From positions 1 through 13,091 of the forward strand of contig RFIZ01000280.1 in the NCBI GenBank assembly GCA_003695105.1: DNA of 13,091 nucleotides. Direction: 5' to 3'. Made by a program: the position numbers and the translations under genes. This DNA comes from Fidelibacterota bacterium. Its GTDB lineage: Bacteria; Fidelibacterota; Marinisomatia; Marinisomatales; J089. How positions within the stretch are numbered: position 1 is the stretch's first letter; each line of letters begins with the position of its first letter. Below, in pieces: positions 7,603 to 13,091 of this stretch. Under the pieces are notes generated by a model. It was not told the DNA's origin. It saw only the letters and a list, made by a program, of their open reading frames with translations, and did not search any database.

Positions 7603-8656
7603 CGGTGTGCGCCTGGCTGGCGAATGGCTGCCCCCGGGAGCCGAGGGGCCGTTATTGGCCGCTGAAAGGGAAGATCTTCGACAACTGGGACGTTTCCTCC
7701 GGATCTGGTGGAACGACCAGCCGACGATCACCTTTCACACCTCCGGTTCTACCGGCGCACCTCAACCGATCGTGTTCGAAAAAAAAATCGTTATTCAGGC
7801 GGCGCAACGATCGGTGTCCGTTTTGGGTATACCGCCCGGCTCCCGGGCCCTGTTGAGTTTGCCGCTCACCTACATCGCCGGACAAATGATGGTTATTCGG
7901 GCTCTGGTGGCCGGGCTGGATCTCATCCCCGTCCCGCCATCCACTTCGCCCTGGAACGAGTCGCTGCCTACGATTCACCTGGCGGCCTTCACCCCTCATC
8001 AATTGAGCCATCAGGATCTGTTGGCGGCCGTCCGGGAAGTCCTGGCGGACGACGGAGTCTTATTACTGGGCGGCGCCCCGGTTTCACCGGATCTGGAGGA
8101 GCAAGTTCAATGCCTGCCGGGCCGGGTGTATGAAACCTACGGCATGACGGAAACTCTGACCCACGTGGCCCTGCGTTCCATCGTGCCCGAACGGGAGGAA
8201 TCCTTTTCGCCTTTACCGGGAGTCCGTCTCTCGGTGGACCCGGATTCCTGCCTGGTGATCGAGGACGCTCTCCAGCCGGGGAAAAAGATCCGGACGCACG
8301 ATGTAGTGGAGTTGGACCAGGATCACTTTCGCTGGATCGGCCGGCTGGATCGGGTCATCAACAGCGGCGGTATCAAAATCCAACCCGAAAGGGTGGAGGC
8401 GGTTCTGCGAACCCGGGTTCCCGATGTGCCCTTTTTTGTGGGCGCACTCCCCCACAAACGTCTGGGCGAGGAGGTCGGGTTATGGATCGAATCTTCACCC
8501 GATCCCCGATTGGAGCACCGGTTCCGCCGGGCGTGCACCGCTTTACCTTCGGTACAACGGCCGCGCAAAATTCTGTTTCTGCCGGAATTCCGGTACACCC
8601 CTACGGGAAAAGTGGACCGGCTGGGCACAATCGACCGGTGGCGCACACAGAAGTAA
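7595..8656 (+). CDS. menE: o-Succinylbenzoate-CoA ligase, short form
   Basis: This ANL-superfamily adenylating enzyme activates o-succinylbenzoate with ATP and CoA. It has 353 residues against about 450 in E. coli, and the missing part lies ahead of the P-loop. The phosphate-binding motif TSGSTG starts at Thr49 but continues APQ, so the common Lys of TGxPK is Gln57. The other core motifs are intact: YGMTE (182-186), GRLDRVINSGGIKIQPE with Asp252 at the hinge region, and the C-terminal TPTGKVDR with the adenylation Lys339. From memory, similarly short MenE proteins occur in Bacteroidetes relatives, so I treat this as a lineage form, not a broken gene. ATG 7595 overlaps the menC stop by 8 nt. 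The stop at 8654-8656 ends the menaquinone cluster. Confidence 0.9.
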   Translation: MADGVRLAGEWLPPGAEGPLLAAEREDLRQLGRFLRIWWNDQPTITFHTSGSTGAPQPIVFEKKIVIQAAQRSVSVLGIPPGSRALLSLPLTYIAGQMMVIRALVAGLDLIPVPPSTSPWNESLPTIHLAAFTPHQLSHQDLLAAVREVLADDGVLLLGGAPVSPDLEEQVQCLPGRVYETYGMTETLTHVALRSIVPEREESFSPLPGVRLSVDPDSCLVIEDALQPGKKIRTHDVVELDQDHFRWIGRLDRVINSGGIKIQPERVEAVLRTRVPDVPFFVGALPHKRLGEEVGLWIESSPDPRLEHRFRRACTALPSVQRPRKILFLPEFRYTPTGKVDRLGTIDRWRTQK

Positions 8657-8696
8657 GGAAGACTGCCGGATGCCGGAAATTGTTGGTTGCAGAAAC

Positions 8697-8720
8697 ACCG
8701 GACGGGGAGGAGGATCCGGT
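8697..8720 (+). repeat. Inverted repeat, first of two overlapping hairpins
   Basis: ACCGGA (8697-8702) pairs perfectly with TCCGGT (8715-8720) across a 12-nt purine-rich loop that holds the GGAGGAGG stretch. It shares bases 8700-8702 with the alternative hairpin at 8700-8745, so the two cannot form together. With only six base pairs, the function is speculative. Confidence 0.35.
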
Positions 8721-8745
8721 AAGAAACTGTCCTCGCGAACCGTCC
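8700..8745 (+). repeat. Inverted repeat, second (alternative) hairpin
   Basis: GGACGG (8700-8705) pairs with CCGTCC (8740-8745). Inside it, GAGGA (8707-8711 or 8710-8714) can pair with TCCTC (8730-8734), which would bury the purine-rich stretch. A T-run follows only after about 10 further bases, so it is a poor match to an intrinsic terminator. It may be a leader fold or chance. Confidence 0.3.
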
Positions 8746-8751
8746 AGCCAG

Positions 8752-8764
8752 TGTAATTTTTTAC
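8752..8764 (+). promoter_or_regulatory. Candidate -10-like / AT-rich initiation box before prfB
   Basis: TGTAATTTTTT (8752-8762) stands immediately before the prfB ATG at 8765, and no Shine-Dalgarno is present at usable distance. The TG begins 13 nt before the ATG, exactly as in the cdaA box at 723. A leaderless promoter or an AT-rich ribosome-loading region are both possible. No good -35 element is visible. Confidence 0.35.
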
Positions 8765-9875
8765 ATGGACTTAGTGGAAATAAAAGACCTTTTCACCCGC
8801 CTGTCATCCAAATACCTGGAACTTCGGGGGTATCTTTGACCTGGACACCAAGCAAAAGAAACTGGGCGAACTGAAAGCCCAGTCTTCCCAACCGGAGTTC
8901 TGGAATGACTCCGGCCGAGCCTCTTCGATTTTAAAACAAGTTTCCCGTCTGGAAAAAGACATTCAGCTGTGGCAGGATTTGGAACGGCGGCACGGGGATA
9001 TCGAGGTGTTGCTGGAATTCGCCGAAGCAGGAGAGACGGAGGTGGCGGAAGTAGAGAGCGAATTGAAGGAGTTTCAATCCATCATCGAGGATGTGGAATT
9101 GAAACTCATGCTGGGAGGAGAACAGGATGCCGCCGATGCCATTCTCACCATTCATCCCGGTGCCGGAGGAACGGAAAGTCAGGATTGGGCGGAAATGCTG
9201 TTTCGAATGTATACCCGCTGGATCGAACGCAAAGGGTTCACTTACACCATTTTGGATTACCAGCCCGGGGAAGAAGCCGGGATCAAAGACGTGACCCTGG
9301 AGGTGAAGGGAGAGTACGCCTACGGTCTGCTGAAGGCGGAAATCGGAGTACATCGACTTGTGCGGATCTCTCCGTTTGATGCCAACAGCCGACGCCATAC
9401 CTCCTTTGTGTCGGTGTTTGTCTACCCGGCCGTCGACGACGACATCGAAATAGAAATCAATCCCAACGATCTTCGGATCGACACCTATCGGGCCAGCGGT
9501 GCCGGGGGTCAGCATGTGAACAAGACCGATTCCGCCATCCGGATCACCCACCTACCCACCGGCATCGTGGTCCAATGTCAGAATGAACGCTCCCAGCATA
9601 AGAACAAGTCCCAGGCCATGAAAGTCCTGCGGGCGCGGCTCTACCAGCATGAACTGGAAAAGGAACGGGCGGCGGCCCAGGAATTGGAAAGCCAAAAAAC
9701 CGACATCGGATGGGGGAATCAGATCCGGTCCTATGTCTTCCACCCCTACAACATGGTCAAGGATCATCGCACCAAAGAAGAAACGGGAAATGTCCAGGCG
9801 GTGATGAACGGGAATATCGATCCCTTCATCCGGGCCTATCTCATGAATCAAATACCGGCAAAGGCGAAGGAATGA
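8765..9875 (+). CDS. prfB: Peptide chain release factor 2, with programmed +1 frameshift
   Basis: RF2 recognises UGA and UAA and triggers peptide release. The gene is read as 8765-8836 joined to 8838-9875. Twenty-four codons (beginning MDLVEIKDLF and ending LRGYL) meet an in-frame TGA at 8837-8839, and skipping T8837 continues the protein as DLDTKQKKLGEL. The product is then 369 residues, close to the 365 of E. coli, and the pre-shift part aligns with the E. coli 25-codon leader ending in RGYL. Later motifs confirm RF2: SPF at 202-204, the stop-codon reading tripeptide, and GGQ at 247-249 in SGAGGQHVN, the catalytic loop. Annotating from the TTG at 8979 would lose about 70 residues. The ATG has no Shine-Dalgarno. 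The TGA at 9873-9875 overlaps the lysS ATG by 3 nt. Confidence 0.95.
8825..8840 (+). promoter_or_regulatory. RF2 autoregulatory +1 frameshift site
   Basis: The sequence CGG GGG TAT CTT TGA C matches the classic prfB recoding signal, AGG GGG TAT CTT TGA C in E. coli, except for A to C at the first base. The G-run acts as an internal Shine-Dalgarno 3 nt before the CTT slip codon. CTT can re-pair as TTT in the +1 frame, and TGA-C is a weak terminator context. When RF2 is scarce, slippage rises and more RF2 is made. The frame change is directly visible; the mechanism is established for the family. Confidence 0.95.
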
Positions 9876-11359
9876 GTGAAACCCATACCAGTCTACAACA
9901 AAGCATGAATGTCCGGCGGGAAAAACTGCGGAAATTGCGGGAACTGGGTGTGAACCCCTACCCGGTGGCCTTTTCCCGGGATACGCAGGCAGCGGACATC
10001 AAATCCAATTACGAAGCCCTGGAAGGACAGTCGGTTACGGTGGCCGGCCGGATCATGAGTCTGCGACGGATGGGAAAAGCCTCTTTCTGTCATCTCCAGG
10101 ATGAATCGGGGCGTATTCAGTGTTATCTCCGCCGCGACGACGTGGGGGAAACGGGCTATGAACAGTTTAAATTGATGGATCTGGGAGACTTTCTCGGTGT
10201 CACCGGGTACGTCTTTACCACCAAAACCGGAGAAATTTCAATCCATGCCTCTGAAATAACGGTGCTTTCCAAAGGAATCCGGCCGCTTCCGGTGGTGAAA
10301 GAGAAGGACGGAGAAGTCTTCGATCCCTTCGAAGATAAGGAACTCCGCTACCGGAATCGCCACCTGGACCTGATCCTGAATCCGGAGGTGCGGGAGGTAT
10401 TCCGGACCCGGGCCCGCATCATCTCCTTCCTGCGACACTATCTGGATGAACACGGCTTTCTGGAAGTGGAAACACCGGTTCTGCAACCCTTGTACGGCGG
10501 TGCCAACGCCCGTCCTTTCGTGACCCACCACAATGCCCTGGATCAGGATTTTTATCTGCGGATTGCCGATGAATTGTACCTGAAGCGCCTTATCATCGGC
10601 GGTTTCGAAAAAGTCTATGAGTTATCGAAAAATTTCCGCAACGAAGGTATCGACCGGAATCACAATCCCGAGTTCACGGCGCTGGAGTTCTACCAGGCCT
10701 ATGTGGATTATGAGTACATGATGGATTTTGTTCAGGATATGATTCAACGTCTGGCCCGGAGCCTGGACAAAACCCGGGTGAACTGGGGCGGCATGGTGAT
10801 CGATCTTGACCGTCCTTTCCGGCGTCTGGCCATCTTTGACGCCCTGGAAGAAGCTTTGGGAGTGGATGTGCGACAATTCGATGAATCCCGGCTCAGGGAT
10901 CTGGCCCGGGACCGGGGGCTCGATACCGGCAAGGCGGTGACCTACGGACAGTTGCTGGACGAACTCATGAAACGCCTGGTGGAGCCGGGCTTGGTTCAGC
11001 CTACCTTTATCCTGGACCACCCCAAAGCGATTTCTCCCCTGGCCAAACCGCATCGCTCCGGTAATCCGGAACTGGTGGAACGATTTGAACTGTTTATTGG
11101 CGGGGCGGAATTCGTGAATGCCTTTTCGGAACTGAATGATCCGCTGGATCAGCGGGAACGATTCGAAGCCCAGGCGGCTCTGCGTCGGGACGGTGATGAA
11201 GAAGACCACCCGGTTGATGAAAATTTTTTGGAGGCGGTGGAATGCGGGATGCCCCCCACCGGGGGAGTCGGCGTCGGGGTCGATCGCCTGGTCATGCTGT
11301 TCACCGAAAACCGGTGGATTAAGGATGTGATCCTGTTTCCCACCCTCAGGTCACAATAG
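9872..11359 (+). CDS. lysS: Lysyl-tRNA synthetase, class II
   Basis: This enzyme charges tRNA-Lys with lysine. The 495-residue protein has an N-terminal OB-fold anticodon-binding domain (about residues 50-150, with VAGRIMSLRRMGKASF and DLGDFLGVTG) and a class II catalytic core. Motif 1 lies around RTRARIISFLRHYL. Motif 2 includes FRNEG from Phe255 followed by NHNPEFTALE. Motif 3 is GVGVGVDRLVMLF with Asp471-Arg472, followed by the usual DVILFP terminus. The ATG at 9872 overlaps the prfB stop and matches family N-termini. An upstream start at 9710 would lie deep inside prfB in another frame and is rejected. AAGG at 9861-9864 can serve as the ribosome binding site. The stop is TAG at 11357-11359, with 10 nt before the next gene. 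Confidence 0.97.
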   Translation: MSETHTSLQQSMNVRREKLRKLRELGVNPYPVAFSRDTQAADIKSNYEALEGQSVTVAGRIMSLRRMGKASFCHLQDESGRIQCYLRRDDVGETGYEQFKLMDLGDFLGVTGYVFTTKTGEISIHASEITVLSKGIRPLPVVKEKDGEVFDPFEDKELRYRNRHLDLILNPEVREVFRTRARIISFLRHYLDEHGFLEVETPVLQPLYGGANARPFVTHHNALDQDFYLRIADELYLKRLIIGGFEKVYELSKNFRNEGIDRNHNPEFTALEFYQAYVDYEYMMDFVQDMIQRLARSLDKTRVNWGGMVIDLDRPFRRLAIFDALEEALGVDVRQFDESRLRDLARDRGLDTGKAVTYGQLLDELMKRLVEPGLVQPTFILDHPKAISPLAKPHRSGNPELVERFELFIGGAEFVNAFSELNDPLDQRERFEAQAALRRDGDEEDHPVDENFLEAVECGMPPTGGVGVGVDRLVMLFTENRWIKDVILFPTLRSQ

Positions 11360-11369
11360 AGACCGGTCC

Positions 11370-12593
11370 TTGGCCCAACGATTTCTGCGGCAGAAGCTCC
11401 TCTTCACCATTGCCTGGCGGCATCTGACAACTCTGCGGCGTACCAGTTTTTCTACCCTGGCCGGAACTCTGTCCATTGCCGGTCTGTCCATTGGCTTGGC
11501 GGCGTTGATCATCACTTATAGCATCATCGACGGATTTGAAGGATTGTTGTCCGAAAAAATCGCCCGATTTGACGGGCATATCGAAATCGAACATTTCTTC
11601 GATCTACCCATAACCGGTCAGATGGATAGTATCGACAGCCTGTTGGCGCCCTACCAGGATCAACTGATCGCCGTTCCCTATACCGAAAAGCCATTCATTC
11701 TCCGGAAAGGCTCCCGGGCGGAGGGGGCTCTCTGTCTGGCACTGGAGCATGGCCTGGTGCCGCCGGGACTGGTGTCCACTCTCGATGTGCCCACGACCCG
11801 GTTGAAAGCCGGAGAAATTCTGTTGGGAGATCGTCTGGCCCACCAGTTGGGGGCCCGGGCGGGCGATTCGGTGGTGATGATGGATCTGTCCCCATCGCCA
11901 GAAGAGCCGGAACCCTATTTTCATCCCGTTCGGGTGGCGGGCACTATTCATTCCGGCCTGCTGGATTATGATCAGACCATTTTATTGACCTCCACCCGGG
12001 AGTTGGCAGCCTTTTCCGAATCGAAGCCGGAAATCACGGGCGTCAAAATCTTTGAGCGGGATCCCCGAATTCATGCCCGTCTTTTACGGGATCTGAATCA
12101 CCGGCTGAGTTATCCACTGACCGCCTTGAGCTGGAAAGACAAACATCGTATCCTGTATGAATGGATGTCTTTGCAACGCTGGCCGATCCTGATCATCTTT
12201 GGATTGATTGCGCTGGTAGGAATCGTCAATATCACTGCGGCCATTATGATGATCATCCTGGAAAAAACCCGGCAGATCGGTATTCTCCGGGCCCAGGGGT
12301 TCCGGGGACGACAGATCCAGTCGATCTTTTTGTACGAAAGTGGATTGATCGGATTACTGGGAGGAGGATTGGGTTTCGTGCTGGCGGCGGCAGTGGTAGG
12401 ACTCCAATCGCGTTGGTCGATTTTATCCATTCCGGAAGACGTCTATTTTATGGACCATATTCCGGTCCACTGGAACTGGCCCATGACTCTGGCGCTTTTC
12501 CTGGGTACCTGGGTCATCACGCTGATGATCTCCTGGTGGCCGGTCCGGCGTAGTCAGGCGATCCACCCGGCAGAGGCCTTGCGTTACGAATGA
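11370..12593 (+). CDS. LolC/LolE-family lipoprotein-releasing ABC permease (first of tandem pair)
   Basis: This is a probable inner-membrane permease subunit of the LolCDE machine, which extracts outer-membrane lipoproteins and hands them to LolA. Its 407 residues match LolC/E length. TM1 lies at about 25-48 and runs into IDGFE, equivalent to the conserved NGFE after TM1. A periplasmic MacB-type domain spans about 50-265. Three C-terminal helices start near Trp271, Phe320 and Trp368. The chain ends HPAEALRYE, the usual FtsX-superfamily tail. The start is TTG 11370, with a weak ribosome binding site and no better upstream codon before the lysS stop. No LolD ATPase gene separates it from its paralogue. 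Sequence alone does not say whether it acts as LolC or LolE, and a related MacB/FtsX exporter remains possible. Confidence 0.88.
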   Translation: MAQRFLRQKLLFTIAWRHLTTLRRTSFSTLAGTLSIAGLSIGLAALIITYSIIDGFEGLLSEKIARFDGHIEIEHFFDLPITGQMDSIDSLLAPYQDQLIAVPYTEKPFILRKGSRAEGALCLALEHGLVPPGLVSTLDVPTTRLKAGEILLGDRLAHQLGARAGDSVVMMDLSPSPEEPEPYFHPVRVAGTIHSGLLDYDQTILLTSTRELAAFSESKPEITGVKIFERDPRIHARLLRDLNHRLSYPLTALSWKDKHRILYEWMSLQRWPILIIFGLIALVGIVNITAAIMMIILEKTRQIGILRAQGFRGRQIQSIFLYESGLIGLLGGGLGFVLAAAVVGLQSRWSILSIPEDVYFMDHIPVHWNWPMTLALFLGTWVITLMISWWPVRRSQAIHPAEALRYE

Positions 12594-13091
12594 GACTCAC
12601 CACTCGCATTGCCCGTCGATTTTTACTGGGAGGCAAAGGAGCCGGTCCATCCCGCTTTACGGGCTGGGTTGCAATTGTCGGTCTGGCTGTGGGCAGTTTG
12701 GCCCTGGTAGTGTCCGTCTCCGTGCTGAACGGCTTTGAATCGCTGGTCCGGGACCGCATCCGCGGGTTTGAAGGGGATCTGCGGATTACCGGTCTGGCCG
12801 GTTCGTCCCTGAAAGATCGGCTGGCGAAACTGACCCGTCAGGAGGAAATTCAGGTGCTGGCGCCGTACCTGGAACGCAAAGCGGTGCTTTTCGGTCCGGA
12901 CCAGTCCCGCCGGATGGTCACCGTCAAAGCCGTGGACACGGAGAGGCCCGATCGGGTGTACCGGCTGGGGGCGGTCGACCGGGATACCAGCGTCACCGCC
13001 GGTGTATGGATCGGTTCGATTTTGGCCGATCGCCTCGGAGTTCAGCCGGGTGACCGGATCCGACTGTATAGTCCGGTGGACGGCCTGACCC
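12590..13091 (+). CDS. LolC/LolE-family permease, second paralogue (3' end outside window)
   Basis: The ATG at 12590 overlaps the previous stop (ATGA), and the frame stays open for 167 codons to the window edge. The N-terminus begins MRLTTRIARRFLLGG. A short cytosolic stretch with FTGWVAIVGLAVGS leads into TM1 at about residues 27-48, followed by the LolC/E hallmark SVLNGFE and then GFEGDLRI at the start of the periplasmic domain. Later, GSILADRLGVQPGDRIRLYSP is the typical small motif of MacB-like periplasmic domains. It resembles its upstream neighbour in layout but is clearly diverged, as expected for a LolC-LolE heterodimer made by coupled translation. The C-terminal helices are not visible here. 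Confidence 0.88.
   Translation, partial: MRLTTRIARRFLLGGKGAGPSRFTGWVAIVGLAVGSLALVVSVSVLNGFESLVRDRIRGFEGDLRITGLAGSSLKDRLAKLTRQEEIQVLAPYLERKAVLFGPDQSRRMVTVKAVDTERPDRVYRLGAVDRDTSVTAGVWIGSILADRLGVQPGDRIRLYSPVDGLT

Larger units (their letters stand above)
8657..8764 (+). other. Intergenic gap / prfB leader
   Basis: This is the only gap above 50 nt in the window. No small open reading frame with a credible start is seen. It contains an orphan purine-rich GGGGAGGAGG (8704-8713) resembling a strong ribosome binding site with no ATG, GTG or TTG at usable distance. It also holds two overlapping inverted repeats and ends in an AT-rich run before the prfB ATG. In the prfB frame the nearest upstream stop is TAA at 8720-8722, with no start codon between it and 8765. 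Confidence 0.6.

Noticed and set aside
7739..7765. menE as a pseudogene because of its short length and altered P-loop
   Set aside because: The frame is uninterrupted, downstream catalytic motifs including Lys339 are intact, and it is tightly coupled in the operon.
8700..8762. Intrinsic terminator between menE and prfB
   Set aside because: The stem is interrupted, the loop is large, and the T-run begins about 10 nt after the stem, overlapping the prfB start region; kept only as a possible leader structure.
9710..9871. N-terminal extension of lysS back to 9710
   Set aside because: It would overlap 160 nt of well-conserved prfB in another frame, and its residues do not resemble LysRS; ATG 9872 matches the family N-terminus.
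8979..9875. prfB as a shorter gene from TTG 8979
   Set aside because: Sequence between 8838 and 8979 reads as conserved RF2 N-terminal protein, and the canonical frameshift site joins it to an ATG-started leader at 8765.
1..13091. Mobile element, CRISPR array, defence island or tRNA-linked integration
   Set aside because: No transposase, integrase, regular direct repeats, target-site duplications or tRNA-like sequence could be seen; all genes are housekeeping with uniform composition.

Overview
The window is a densely packed, GC-rich piece of bacterial chromosome in which every supported gene lies on the + strand. It reads as core metabolism, not as an accessory region: I see no mobile element, tRNA, rRNA, CRISPR array or phage gene. 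A LolC/LolE-type lipoprotein-export permease pair implies a two-membrane (Gram-negative) cell. The short MenE, the MenD active-site variant, and a cyclic di-AMP synthase next to folP suggest the Fibrobacteres-Chlorobi-Bacteroidetes assemblage or a related lineage such as Calditrichota or Marinimicrobia. That placement is inference from memory, and the phylum is not settled by this sequence alone.

Layout. Positions 1-689 hold the 3' part of folP (dihydropteroate synthase). Positions 736-1512 hold cdaA (membrane diadenylate cyclase). From 1515 to 8656 seven menaquinone genes follow with no free intergenic DNA: menI, menF, menD, menB, menA, menC, menE. All six junctions overlap, by 11, 8, 4, 1, 8 and 8 nt in that order. 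A 108-nt gap (8657-8764) with alternative hairpins precedes prfB (8765-9875). prfB encodes release factor 2 across a programmed +1 frameshift. lysS (9872-11359) follows, then two tandem LolC/E-family permeases (11370-12593, and 12590 to beyond the window edge).

How the genes work together. MenF turns chorismate into isochorismate. MenD adds 2-oxoglutarate-derived succinic semialdehyde. MenC dehydrates SHCHC to o-succinylbenzoate, and MenE activates that with CoA. MenB closes the ring to DHNA-CoA, MenI hydrolyses the thioester, and MenA prenylates DHNA at the membrane. Only MenH (SHCHC synthase) and the final methyltransferase MenG/UbiE are missing from the cluster. The organism therefore makes menaquinone by the classical o-succinylbenzoate route. 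The second block (prfB-lysS) is translation machinery, continuing into lipoprotein trafficking.

Most worth a second look: the intact RF2 frameshift site; a matching TGTAA(A)TTTT box exactly 13 nt before the start codons of both cdaA and prfB, neither of which has a Shine-Dalgarno sequence; the coupling of a c-di-AMP synthase to a menaquinone operon; and menI lying inside the operon. I found no convincing new defence, mobile or biosynthetic system here.
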